A stretch of 35,182 nt of DNA from Nitrospirota bacterium. GTDB lineage: Bacteria > Nitrospirota > Thermodesulfovibrionia > Thermodesulfovibrionales > JdFR-88. The notes beneath the pieces were generated by a model that saw only the letters and a program-made list of their open reading frames with translations, did not search any database and had not been told where the DNA came from. Positions within the stretch are counted from its first letter, which is position 1. Every line of letters starts with the position of its first letter. The position numbers and the translations under genes were made by a program. The stretch covers positions 1 through 35,182 of the forward strand of contig JAKAMR010000014.1 in assembly GCA_021812785.1 (NCBI GenBank). The letters run 5' to 3'. Shown here piece by piece: positions 29,405 through 35,182 of this stretch.

Positions 29405-29515
29405 TTAATCCCCGTCCCCGTACCCATCCCCGTACCCGTACCCGTCCCCGGACCCGGACGAACTGCCCGTGGATTGCGACTCATCTCCTATCATTAATTG
29501 CTGGCGCTCTTCCAT
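29405..29515 (-). CDS. 36-aa acidic Gly-rich repeat peptide (GDGYG repeats)
   Basis: ATG 29515 has GGAGGA 4 nt upstream and lies inside the end of the preceding gene. The peptide is MEERQQLMIGDESQSTGSSS, then alternating Gly with Asp, Tyr and Ser (GDGYGYGDGYGDGD), ending in TAA at 29405. The DNA is a hexanucleotide-like array of CCCGTA/CCCGTC. The good start signal, in-operon position and clean codon phase support a real gene. Similar Gly/Asp/Tyr-repeat peptides occur in some phages. Function unknown; metal (Ca) binding or a disordered acidic decoy is possible. Confidence 0.62.
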   Translation of the reverse strand: MEERQQLMIGDESQSTGSSSGSGDGYGYGDGYGDGD

Positions 29516-29748
29516 GCTTCCTCCACGCAGTCGATGGTCGCAATTGCGGTCAGTTCATGGAAACGGATATCCGGAGAAGGATCCAAAACCGTATGCTGAA
29601 GCGGTCCCCTTTGCGCCAATTCGCCCAGACCCCGTGTCGTACCCCATCTCCTGACAACTGCGGCATTTTTGAGAGTGCAGTAAGATCCTTTCTGCTCAAA
29701 ATCCCCGACAAAAACCCAGCCCCTTTGCAAAATTACAATCCTTTTCAT
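29494..29748 (-). CDS. 84-aa conserved early phage protein (DUF6948-like)
   Basis: The start is ATG 29748, after GGAGGT. The sequence MKRIVILQRGWVFVGDFEQ..., AAVVRRWGTTRGLGELAQRGP and TVLDPSPDIRFHELTAIATIDC follows a small protein family common in phages (I recall it as DUF6948-like; low certainty on the number). It is beta-rich with no TM. The role is unknown. It is coupled to the 36-aa repeat peptide by overlap. Confidence 0.8.
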   Translation of the reverse strand: MKRIVILQRGWVFVGDFEQKGSYCTLKNAAVVRRWGTTRGLGELAQRGPLQHTVLDPSPDIRFHELTAIATIDCVEEAWKSASN

Positions 29749-29790
29749 CTTGACCTCCAGACTATTGAAATAAAGAGACAATGCCCCTTT

Positions 29791-30072
29791 CTAAAGCCTT
29801 ATCTCTTTAACGCCCGTTATGTGTTTACGTCTCAGCGTGAGTATCCCGCCCATGGGCGCAAGGTCCTGAAATGCGAACGCGCCTTTTTCATGCATCCCGC
29901 AACGGCTTTTCCAGATGCCCGTAAGCCTGCCCCGCCGCGTCTGCCGCGCCCCGTCACCCCAGCGCACGTTAATCTCATAATTCCGGCCTTCAACCAGTGT
30001 TTCTATCTCACAGGTCAAGATCGGCCCTTGTGCGCCATCTGTTATTGTTTGCTCTGTGAACAGTCCCTGCAT
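29791..30072 (-). CDS. 93-aa protein of unknown function
   Basis: ATG 30072 has GGAG just upstream and overlaps the 74-aa gene by 65 nt. The sequence is beta-rich (GPILTCEIETLVEGRNYEINVRWGDGARQTRRGRLTGIW, GGILTLRRKHITGVKEIRL), consistent with a small barrel or SH3-like fold. No family recognised. Confidence 0.66.
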   Translation of the reverse strand: MQGLFTEQTITDGAQGPILTCEIETLVEGRNYEINVRWGDGARQTRRGRLTGIWKSRCGMHEKGAFAFQDLAPMGGILTLRRKHITGVKEIRL

Positions 30073-30232
30073 CTCCGCGATTCCCCCTTGCTATTTCTTT
30101 TTCTTCCCGCTCTATCTCAGCCATCCGGCTTAAAAACTCCGCTTCCTTTATCTCGCCCGCGTCTAGTTTGGATAGCAATCCCCTCGCCTCTTGAATCAGC
30201 TCGTCACGCCTATCGGGCTTAGATGTATTCAA
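30008..30232 (-). CDS. 74-aa helical protein of unknown function
   Basis: A TTG start at 30232 overlaps the ASCH gene's stop by 14 nt. Residues 1-50 are helical and highly charged (DELIQEARGLLSKLDAGEIKEAEFLSRMAEIEREEKEIA). The C-terminus lies in the overlap with the next gene. It may be a short coiled-coil regulator. Confidence 0.56.
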   Translation of the reverse strand: MNTSKPDRRDELIQEARGLLSKLDAGEIKEAEFLSRMAEIEREEKEIARGNRGDAGTVHRANNNRWRTRADLDL

Positions 30233-30560
30233 ACTCGATCCGGTTCAGCAACTTGTATAGGCTGACCCCTGGGTGTGTTTTTACGAAAAACCTGACAAAC
30301 TGAGCTGCCCCCCAATACGGGAACCCCTCTAAGGTAACGTCCTCTTCATTGATAAGATGCAAAGGCTGAGCGCTTGTGCTTTTTATGCGTATTTGACAAA
30401 TCCGCTTTACCCGCTGCCCCTTTTTTAGGCCCATGCACTTTTCACATGCGTTCACGATATCGCCGGGTTTCAAGAACCACCATCCGTCACGCCTGGTTAC
30501 GGTTTTTGTTTTATTGCGCACCTGCTCAGTGGTAAGCGAAAAGGACATATTCCGAGGCAT
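30219..30560 (-). CDS. ASCH-domain-like early protein
   Basis: A 113-residue protein from ATG 30560, chosen because GGGGGTGAT lies upstream and the start overlaps the stop of a 39-aa gene (TAATG). The sequence MPRNMSFSLTTEQVRNKTKTVTRRDGWWFLKPGDIVNACEKCMGLKKGQ breaks down as TKTVTRR, WxxLKPGD and CEKCMGLKKG, the signature of a phage-associated ASCH (PUA-like, RNA-binding) family. It ends EGFPYWGAAQFVRFF...IEFEYI, also typical. RNA or modified-nucleotide binding is likely; the specific ligand is unknown. Confidence 0.82.
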   Translation of the reverse strand: MPRNMSFSLTTEQVRNKTKTVTRRDGWWFLKPGDIVNACEKCMGLKKGQRVKRICQIRIKSTSAQPLHLINEEDVTLEGFPYWGAAQFVRFFVKTHPGVSLYKLLNRIEFEYI

Positions 30561-30679
30561 TACCGTATCACCCCCATGCCTTTCAACATCTCCCTGGCCG
30601 TAACAAAGCACGCCACTCCACAGAGCACAAACGCCGGCCATAATGGCCGCATGAATTCCCAAAAGCTGGAATATGACAT
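30560..30679 (-). CDS. 39-aa single-TM peptide (coupled small gene)
   Basis: ATG 30679 overlaps the upstream stop (TGATG) and the stop overlaps the ASCH start (TAATG), so the frame fits exactly between its neighbours. The peptide is MSYSSFWEFMRPLWPAFVLC, then GVACFVTAREMLKGMGVIR: one hydrophobic segment with a short basic tail. It is not seen by length cut-offs of 60 residues. A small membrane peptide in an early phage operon may affect the host envelope. Function unknown. Confidence 0.66.
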   Translation of the reverse strand: MSYSSFWEFMRPLWPAFVLCGVACFVTAREMLKGMGVIR

Positions 30680-30933
30680 CAGCGCTTCCCCTCCGGGGCA
30701 AACCTGCATCCCTTGCAAATCCATGAGACCTTAGGCATTACGTTGGAAGCGCAGCACCCCGGCCTTTTATCCATGTCCGGCAGGACGAAATAGATAACAA
30801 AAAAGGGTAGGGCCGCGATTATCCACCCGGCCGCGGCTAGCAGATCGCTTTCCGATATTCCAAGCACAGCCATCAGGGCGCAAAAGGCCACGGCTATAAT
30901 GCCCGTCAACTGACGTTTTTCTACCTTGTTCAA
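30679..30933 (-). CDS. 84-aa two-TM early protein with Cys-rich tail
   Basis: Two TM segments: about 10-27 (GIIAVAFCALMAVLGI) and 31-51 (LLAAAGWIIAALPFFVIYFVL). The C-terminal third has Cys pairs (GCCASN, CKGC) that may bind metal. ATG 30933 overlaps the upstream stop by 4 nt. Possible early host-membrane modifier; no known family. Confidence 0.7.
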   Translation of the reverse strand: MNKVEKRQLTGIIAVAFCALMAVLGISESDLLAAAGWIIAALPFFVIYFVLPDMDKRPGCCASNVMPKVSWICKGCRFAPEGKR

Positions 30934-31187
30934 GCTGCCACCCCGCTCTGTTCTTTTGTATCTTTTGCCGCCTGTTTAGCCTCCCTGCTTTTGCGCGCGC
31001 GGATGGCCCGCGTGGCAACCATATGGTCCCCCGTGAACTGCACAAACCAGTATTCACAGCCCGTTTGTTTGCGTATCCTGTTTTCATTTATGCGGATCTC
31101 GCGTTCCAGCAGTACCGCCTCGCCCTCCGGGTCCGTTTGCGTTTCCGTGTCCCGGTAAATGATTATTTTGTCCCCCGCCTTAAGCAC
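30930..31187 (-). CDS. 85-aa early phage protein (LKAGDKIIIYRD start)
   Basis: The GTG start at 31187 follows AAGGAGAGG by 5-6 nt and overlaps the upstream gene's 3' end by 8 nt; a longer frame to 31238 exists without a start signal. The N-terminal half is beta-rich (GDKIIIYRDTETQTDPEGEAVLLE), then EYWFVQFTGD, and ends in a basic helical tail. This resembles a small phage family with a 'GD+K-x-Y-x-DP-x-EGEA' opening. The fold is probably SH3/Tudor-like. Role unknown. Confidence 0.75.
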   Translation of the reverse strand: MLKAGDKIIIYRDTETQTDPEGEAVLLEREIRINENRIRKQTGCEYWFVQFTGDHMVATRAIRARKSREAKQAAKDTKEQSGVAA

Positions 31188-31413
31188 CGTGCCTCTCCTT
31201 TCCTTGCTCTTCCAGAATCCTGTAATGGTCCTGTTCAAGTTGTGCCATAACCTTGTGATGATTGCATTGCGCGTCCCTGCAAAGCTCCGGATAGTGGCAC
31301 TCCGCCATATGCCCCTGCATGCAGAAAATGCATGACATCTCGCTTATTTCGCCCCTGGGGCATTTACCCTCCGCTATCAGGTCCACGCCCATGGGATAGT
31401 TTTTGGATGCCAT
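31180..31413 (-). CDS. 77-aa Cys-rich early phage protein
   Basis: The sequence YPMGVDLIAEGKCPRGE..., SCIFCMQGHMAECHYPELC and CNHHK contains six Cys and several His, fit for one or two zinc sites. The YPMGxDLxAEGKCPRG start recalls a small conserved phage family. The rest is a helical tail (QLEQDHYRILEEQGK). It abuts the 64-aa gene's stop (TAA then ATG). Regulator or adaptor is possible. Confidence 0.75.
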   Translation of the reverse strand: MASKNYPMGVDLIAEGKCPRGEISEMSCIFCMQGHMAECHYPELCRDAQCNHHKVMAQLEQDHYRILEEQGKERHGA

Positions 31414-31608
31414 TTAATTCACCCCATCCTGCGGGATTGCCGCTTTCATCTCCGCTTTTTTCGTTTCCAGGAAGAGCACAACTTTGTTTGGGTTGCTTAT
31501 GAGTATTGGTGTAAGCTCTTTCTCATATATGCGCCCCATGGCAACGCCCGTAAGGAATGCCTCGATGTTGCCTTTTTCGCTCTCCGGTATCCCCGCGTCC
31601 CTTAACAT
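31414..31608 (-). CDS. 64-aa early protein, start abuts a putative frameshift stop
   Basis: ATG 31608 follows TAG at 31609-31611 with no recognisable Shine-Dalgarno, so initiation may depend on ribosomes terminating just upstream. The sequence is helical (SEKGNIEAFLTGVAMGRIYEKEL) followed by LISNPNKVVLFLETKKAEMKAAI. No family recognised. Confidence 0.6.
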   Translation of the reverse strand: MLRDAGIPESEKGNIEAFLTGVAMGRIYEKELTPILISNPNKVVLFLETKKAEMKAAIPQDGVN

Positions 31609-31631
31609 CTAGTTGATTTTTTGGTCTAGTG

Positions 31632-32045
31632 TCACTTTTTTCCCTTCTTTTTCGGCATTGCTTCCGCGCCGGTTATTTGCGCGTCTATCATTTCCCTGCG
31701 GGCAAGGAGTTCCGCAATTTCCCGATCCATATTTTCCCGCTTCGCCTTCAGGTGATTCAGGCCGTCCCCGGCGGGCCGCAGATTGTACGCGGCCATCAGC
31801 TCCGCGTCCCCGGACCAATCGGCCAGGGCGTTAAGCAGGTCCACCGGGAAATGCTGTTCGCCCGATATGTACCTGTAAAGGCTGCGGGCTCCGAGTTCGT
31901 AGGTGTTTCCGGTGTGCGGGTTGTTATGCTTGCTGAGATAATCGAGAAATGAATTTACGCGGGATTGCTCACGGGCTTCGTCCCCGTAAAAGAAAATCCT
32001 CTGAAGGTGCCTTACGCTGCCCTCCGAGTTCTTTAGCTGTGCCAA
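31632..32045 (-). CDS. CII/CP76-like phage regulatory protein with slippery 3' end
   Basis: A 137-residue protein. The segment ELGARSLYRYISGEQHFPVDLLNALADWSGDAELMAAYN (about 51-89) resembles the CII-like/CP76 regulators: a helix-turn-helix-like pairing and a 'DLLNALxxxSGD' helix. A coiled-coil (AKRENMDREIAELLARREMI) and a Lys-rich end follow. Directly before the stop is A AAA AAG (31641-31635); a -1 shift there would add eight residues (VTLDQKIN) and end at 31609. It is probably an early transcription regulator. Confidence 0.72.
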   Translation of the reverse strand: MAQLKNSEGSVRHLQRIFFYGDEAREQSRVNSFLDYLSKHNNPHTGNTYELGARSLYRYISGEQHFPVDLLNALADWSGDAELMAAYNLRPAGDGLNHLKAKRENMDREIAELLARREMIDAQITGAEAMPKKKGKK

Positions 32046-32161
32046 CCTGCAACCCCGCTTTGCATGATGTACCCTCGCCCCTCTGAATTTTTTAGTGCCC
32101 GTCTGTCCGGGCTGTCATACCGCTTTTAGCGCTGGGCCTGGCCGGTATCGCCGTGATCCTT

Positions 32162-32386
32162 TTAAGTCCTTGCCGTGTCTTCAGCAGATGGCGCAGCCGC
32201 CGGTTTAATCGGTTCCAGTGCGCCACACTGAAGCGCGATAGTGCCGTACCCCAGATGGCCGAAAGCACCATCGGATGACTGGCCCATGCTGTGGATCCCG
32301 GATAGCGCGCTTTCAAGCAGTCTTTTATCCGTGCAGCCTTTGGCCTTTCCGCAAGCCCCGCATGTCGAATAAATCGAATAGCTCAT
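32162..32386 (-). CDS. 74-aa Cys-rich early phage protein
   Basis: Start at ATG 32386 after GGGGGTGAGG; an alternative in-frame ATG ten codons upstream (GGAGGGGAA) is also plausible. YSIYSTCGACGKAKGCTDKRL carries four Cys, followed by SALSGIHSMG...HLGYGTIALQC, a pattern I associate with small phage proteins (SYSxYSTC start). Probably a zinc-binding small regulator. First gene of the leftward early operon, so expressed soon after derepression. Confidence 0.74.
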   Translation of the reverse strand: MSYSIYSTCGACGKAKGCTDKRLLESALSGIHSMGQSSDGAFGHLGYGTIALQCGALEPIKPAAAPSAEDTART

Positions 32387-32931
32387 ATCCTCACCCCCTT
32401 TCAGTTCAATCATTTCCCCTCCGTTCATTCTTTGACTTTTGATATGTCACGTATCGAAAAAACAAATGCTTTGCCGGGCAAAAATAAAAGGCAAAAAGAC
32501 GTGACGAATTGAATTTACTGGGCACTTCCTGAAGCGGTAAAACAGAGACATGGAAAAATTTAAATGGGGCAGGGGTGGCTCGGAGTATTTTCACCCGTCT
32601 GCCATGGATTGCTCCGATTTCTTTTACGGGACACCGCCCCTGATTAAATGCAAAAGCGGCCAGGTTGTCATGGCTGAAAGTGGGGTAAGCACTCACGCAC
32701 CCTGGCCGCGTAATGACCGAAACTCCCGGCAAAGGGCGTTCGGCCAACTCAATTTTCAGTTTTGGGCTTTGCGTTCTTTCAACCATGACGGGTGTATGAT
32801 GCTCTGTTTAAAACAGAAATACAAAACCGGATTTTTGCTTAAAACAGGTGGTTTTCGGGGCTTTTTATTGTTTTAAACGATAAAAACGCCTTTTTCCTTA
32901 ATCTCACTTAATTTTGCTTGCGGGGGAAACA
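32387..32931. promoter_or_regulatory. Divergent control region between early operon and repressor
   Basis: 545 bp without a convincing gene. From left: an inverted pair GTCACGT (32446-32452)/ACGTGAC (32499-32505); a 9-bp inverted repeat GCGGCCAGG (32656-32664)/CCTGGCCGC (32701-32709); and three AT-rich operator-like sites (32804-32880). Both strands are open in long frames here (minus 32406-32786, plus 32550-32876), but neither shows a start signal or recognisable protein. It should contain the early promoter and the repressor promoter. Confidence 0.65.
32804..32880. promoter_or_regulatory. Three candidate repressor operators
   Basis: CTGTTTAAAACAG (32804-32816, perfect palindrome), TGCTTAAAACAG (32836-32847) and TTGTTTTAAACGA (32868-32880). 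All share a TGTTTTAA-type half-site, spaced about 32 bp (three helical turns). They lie 52-128 bp before the repressor start. Confidence 0.6.
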
Positions 32932-33357
32932 ATGAAAAATTTATATTGCGGCATGAGGGGAAAGCGTCCAGTTGATGAGGTTTTAAAAAAAGAATTCGGG
33001 CAGCGGTTTAAGGCATTAGTAGACAAGACGCCATTATCAAAAGTAGCTAATCAGCTCGATAACATAGTAAGTCCGGTCACTCTATGGGATTACGTCAATG
33101 GCCAGTCCTTGCCCGGCCCTGTTGTTTTAAAAAAGATAGCTGAGTTTTATAACGTCACAGTCGATTATCTTCTTTCCGGTCAGCAACCCTTATTCCCCGT
33201 TACGGACATGGAAAAGAAATTCTTTAATACCATGCGAGAAGCCGAGGCCCTGGGAATCGCTGAACAGGCTGAACATTTCGTCAGGATAATGATCGAACAA
33301 AAAAAGCAGGCTGAAACAAACTCTGGCATGGAGAGCAAGGCATCTGAAAATCATTAA
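32932..33357 (+). CDS. Xre-family HTH repressor
   Basis: A 141-residue protein, ATG 32932 with GGGGGAAA upstream. The helix-turn-helix of the Cro/C1 type spans about residues 24-80 (FGQRFKALVDKTPLSKVANQL..., SPVTLWDYVNGQSLPGPVVLKKIAEFYNVTVDYLL), where the VDYLL end is typical. A short C-terminal helical domain follows and no LexA-like peptidase domain is present, so induction is not by RecA-mediated self-cleavage. It is divergent from the early operon and near three palindromic sites. It most likely keeps lysogeny. Confidence 0.85.
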   Translation: MKNLYCGMRGKRPVDEVLKKEFGQRFKALVDKTPLSKVANQLDNIVSPVTLWDYVNGQSLPGPVVLKKIAEFYNVTVDYLLSGQQPLFPVTDMEKKFFNTMREAEALGIAEQAEHFVRIMIEQKKQAETNSGMESKASENH

Positions 33358-33373
33358 ATAGGAGGGTGTGAAG

Positions 33374-33580
33374 ATGAAGAAATTTTTATTGGTTATCTTT
33401 TTATTTTTGGGGCTGGCCGGATGTGCAAGCGAGGCAGGGCCTTTTGTAACCAACATTTCCAGCGATGGCCGTGGCGGAATTGTAGTAGAAAAGTGCATGG
33501 TCGATTTAAATCGATACACACAGACTGTTGACGCCAGAGATTGCACGGAAACAAACATAACTCTATATCAGAAAAAATAA
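33374..33580 (+). CDS. Small lipoprotein of the lysogeny block
   Basis: A 68-residue protein, ATG 33374 preceded by GGAGGG. The signal peptide KKFLLVIFLFLGLAGC has a lipobox LAGC (Cys17). The mature part is ~50 residues and beta-like (GGIVVEKCMVDLNRYTQTVDARDC, TNITLYQKK) with two Cys that could pair. It lies between repressor and integrase, so it is likely expressed in the lysogen. Superinfection exclusion or host-surface change is a reasonable guess. Confidence 0.75.
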   Translation: MKKFLLVIFLFLGLAGCASEAGPFVTNISSDGRGGIVVEKCMVDLNRYTQTVDARDCTETNITLYQKK

Positions 33581-33582
33581 TC

Positions 33583-34686
33583 ATGTCCGTCTACAAGCGC
33601 GGGGATTCCTGGTATATCGATCTTATAATCAAAGGCCGGCGCATCAACAAAAAGGCCGGCAGGACGAAAGGGGAGGCGAGGGAAGCCGAGGCCTCGATCC
33701 GCGCACAGGCCCGCGCCGCTCAATTCGGCCTGGCCGCCGCGTATCCGCTTAAAACTTTCCATTCCGCAATGACGGAATTTCTGGAACATCAGGCGGCCAC
33801 AAAGGCCCCGGCCACTTACGCCGGGGATAAATGGTACTACGAAAAGCACCTTCAGGATTTCTGGGGGGAACGGCAGCTTACGTCCATCACATCGGAAAAC
33901 CTTATAGATTTCCAGAAACTGAAAAAATCTTCCGCCCTGGGCAATCGCACGGTGAATATCTGCGTGAACCTCGTGCGTAAGGCCCTGCACTATTCCGCAA
34001 TAAAAGGATGGTGCCCTTCGCCCTCGATGCTCAAATTCCCCAAGCTCACGGAGCCGCGCCGCCTGCATGCCTATCTGGCACCGGAGGAATACCAGCGCCT
34101 TTTAAAAGGCTTCACGCCCCGGGGATGGATGGCCTATTACCGCACTATATTCGGCGTGCTGACGGGGCTGAGGCCCGCGGAGCTGTCTTACCTGGCATGG
34201 ACGGACGTGGACACGTCCATGGCCATGATGCGCGTCACATCGAAGCCCAAGGAGGGCTGGCAGATTAAAACCAATCAGGAACGGGCCGTGCCTCTTTCTC
34301 TCGAGGCCCTGGAGGTGCTTGGGGCCGTCAAAAAGATGATCTCGGAAAAGAACAAAGCGCCACGCCGCCGGAAAGCCGAAATAAAAACGCCCTGGGTGTT
34401 CTCAGATGGCCCAAGGCCGGTGAAATCCATAAAGATAGCCCTGCGTACCGCGTCCACCAAGGCAAAGCTCTCCAGGACGGTTACAGCCAATATGCTGCGC
34501 CACACCTTTGCAACCCACGCCCTGCGCGCTGGCAGCTCCATAAAGGCCGTAAAGGACCTCATGGGCCATACCGAGATAGAGACTACGGAAAAATACCTGC
34601 ACGTCCTTCCGGAAGATCTCCGGGACACCGTTGCACGGGTAAGTATCATGTCCAAAAACGAGGGCACCGAACCCGAGGGTCGATAA
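33583..34686 (+). CDS. int: Tyrosine recombinase (integrase)
   Basis: A 367-residue protein. ATG 33583 lies 2 nt after the lipoprotein stop; an in-frame TTG at 33541 would add 14 residues. The N-terminal arm-binding domain (VYKRGDSWYIDLIIKGRR) and a SAM-like domain (about 58-150) precede the catalytic domain: GLRPAEL (Arg197), NMLRHTFATH (Arg306), GHTEIETTEKY (His329, Tyr338). The first residue of the usual HxxR is Asn303. It should catalyse integration at tRNA-Arg(CCG); no excisionase is recognised. The gene ends 131 bp from attR. Confidence 0.93.
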   Translation: MSVYKRGDSWYIDLIIKGRRINKKAGRTKGEAREAEASIRAQARAAQFGLAAAYPLKTFHSAMTEFLEHQAATKAPATYAGDKWYYEKHLQDFWGERQLTSITSENLIDFQKLKKSSALGNRTVNICVNLVRKALHYSAIKGWCPSPSMLKFPKLTEPRRLHAYLAPEEYQRLLKGFTPRGWMAYYRTIFGVLTGLRPAELSYLAWTDVDTSMAMMRVTSKPKEGWQIKTNQERAVPLSLEALEVLGAVKKMISEKNKAPRRRKAEIKTPWVFSDGPRPVKSIKIALRTASTKAKLSRTVTANMLRHTFATHALRAGSSIKAVKDLMGHTEIETTEKYLHVLPEDLRDTVARVSIMSKNEGTEPEGR

Positions 34687-34691
34687 GGCCC

Positions 34692-34706
34692 GATGTCGGG
34701 ACTTTG
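34692..34706 (+). repeat. GATGTCGGGACTTTG, possible integrase arm site
   Basis: The same 15 bp occurs inverted at 21666-21680, and an 11-bp core (ATGTCGGGACT) at 3883-3893 near attL. Close proximity to both junctions suggests integrase or accessory-factor binding. Confidence 0.5.
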
Positions 34707-34817
34707 CCGGGACTTTTCCGTCATTTTCCCGTCAACCACTGGGTAAAAATACCCCAAACCCCGATAGTACGCACCAACTTTTAGAGGTAAGTTCCACTTT
34801 CCTTTTTGCTTTGTCTA

Positions 34818-34863
34818 GCCTCCGGAGCCGAGGGTCAGAGGTTCGAATCCTCCCAGGCGCGCT
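34818..34863 (+). repeat. attR (46-bp direct repeat)
   Basis: Identical to 3765-3810. Contains only the 3' part of tRNA-Arg(CCG), so it is not a working tRNA. Chromosomal sequence resumes at 34864. Confidence 0.95.
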
Positions 34864-35041
34864 TTCAGCCAAACCATGCGCCGCGCTTCCCTGCCGGTAC
34901 CCGGGGTTGTAAACAAGCTGCTATGCCGGCCTTCTTTTTAATTCAATAGGTTATCTGCCCTGTTGCCGCCCCGCGGGAAAAAGCTGTACGCCGGATCACA
35001 GGTAAGAAGCCATGAAAAACCTTGTTTTTCAACCACTCTCG

Positions 35042-35071
35042 TTGACTTTTCCCTGTTTTCGGGGGTATTAT
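35042..35071 (+). promoter_or_regulatory. Sigma-70-like promoter for clpC
   Basis: TTGACT (35042-35047) and TATTAT (35066-35071) with an 18-bp spacer, 62 bp before the clpC start. No CIRCE element is visible. The rest of 34864-35132 shows no gene; a small hairpin (GAAAAAC/GTTTTTC at about 35013-35030) precedes the promoter. Confidence 0.75.
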
Positions 35072-35132
35072 GATTTCAGAGATAACAGGATTCCGGGCAG
35101 GTAACTGTAGTCTAAGAAAAAAGAGGTTGCAC

Positions 35133-35182
35133 ATGTTTGAGAAATTCACCGAACGCGGCAGAAAAATCATCATAGATCGGAA
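35133..35182 (+). CDS. clpC: ClpC-type ATPase, first 16 codons (3' end outside window)
   Basis: ATG 35133 with AAGAGG upstream. The visible MFEKFTERGRKIIIDR is the conserved N-terminus of ClpC, the AAA+ unfoldase of the Clp protease. Only the start is in the window, so domains cannot be checked. It marks the chromosome on the right side of the element. Confidence 0.88.
   Translation, partial: MFEKFTERGRKIIIDR

Larger units (their letters stand above)
3765..34863. mobile_element. Integrated temperate virus-like element (31,053 bp when excised)
   Basis: The element is bounded by 46-bp identical direct repeats derived from the 3' half of tRNA-Arg(CCG). The integrase gene lies next to the right repeat. 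Inside are a rightward repressor-lipoprotein-integrase block, a leftward early/replication operon (32386-21748) and a leftward late operon (21385-4317) with structural-like and lysis genes. Host housekeeping genes flank both sides. No terminase, portal or tail module is recognisable, which argues against an ordinary tailed prophage and for a tailless virus or a satellite. Confidence 0.93.

Noticed and set aside
31609..31818. Separate 69-codon frame inside the CP76-like gene
   Set aside because: It overlaps a better-supported gene and has no start signal. Only its last eight codons are of interest, as the product of a possible -1 frameshift.
32092..32316. 74-codon minus-strand frame overlapping the early Cys-rich gene
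   Set aside because: It is in another frame from the recognisable 74-aa protein at 32162-32386, and has an Arg-rich, shadow-like composition.
32406..32786. Long frames on both strands in the control region (minus 32406-32786, plus 32550-32876) as genes
   Set aside because: No Shine-Dalgarno or recognisable domain; they lie where divergent promoters and operators are expected. Kept as an observation on the DNA only.

Overview
The window is a stretch of bacterial chromosome (mid-50s % GC by eye, standard genetic code) interrupted by a 31-kb integrated virus-like element. Host genes on the left (positions 1-3808) are the 3' end of a transketolase, a HAD phosphatase, an MtfA-type zinc peptidase, a free-standing AICAR transformylase and four tRNAs (Pro-TGG, Arg-TCT, His-GTG, Arg-CCG). 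Host genes on the right (34864-35182) are a sigma-70-like promoter and the first codons of clpC. I cannot name the phylum; a deep-branching Gram-negative-type bacterium (for example Elusimicrobiota or Omnitrophota) is only a guess.

The element lies between two identical 46-bp direct repeats (3765-3810 and 34818-34863). These copy the 3' half of tRNA-Arg(CCG), and the left copy keeps the tRNA intact. A tyrosine integrase sits beside the right repeat, so the excised circle would be 31,053 bp. A small rightward lysogeny block (Xre repressor, lipoprotein, integrase; 32932-34686) faces a long leftward early operon (32386-21748). The early operon holds many small phage-family proteins, a cytosine-5 DNA methyltransferase, a large zinc-finger/Toprim primase fused to a P-loop helicase-like domain, a candidate replication origin with GGTTCCCCC iterons beside an AT-rich tract, and a 94-aa protein that reads like a histone fold. 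A strong terminator at about 21.5 kb separates it from the leftward late region (21385-4317).

The late region looks like a virion and lysis operon, but I find no terminase, portal, prohead protease, tape measure or tail-tube gene. It encodes several compact beta-rich proteins that could be jelly-roll capsid proteins, six consecutive or near-consecutive proteins ending in a hydrophobic segment plus basic residues (one of them with a longer tail), Lys/Arg-rich proteins with repeated NP motifs, a transglutaminase-like protein, a membrane-anchored transglycosylase, and two very large beta-helix spike proteins with Sec signal peptides. A lysis cassette follows (small membrane protein, secreted transglycosylase, membrane-anchored coiled coil, 3-TM holin). 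My main interpretation is a temperate, tailless, probably membrane-containing virus of an undescribed or poorly described group. The main alternative is a satellite that borrows packaging functions. The only P-loop ATPase I can see is the primase-helicase, so the packaging mechanism is unexplained.

Other points of interest are a dnaX-type A AAA AAG slippery heptamer directly before a stop codon in the early operon, two tiny genes with good start signals or coupling (39 and 36 aa), a nested gene pair, repeated candidate operators and integrase-arm-like repeats.
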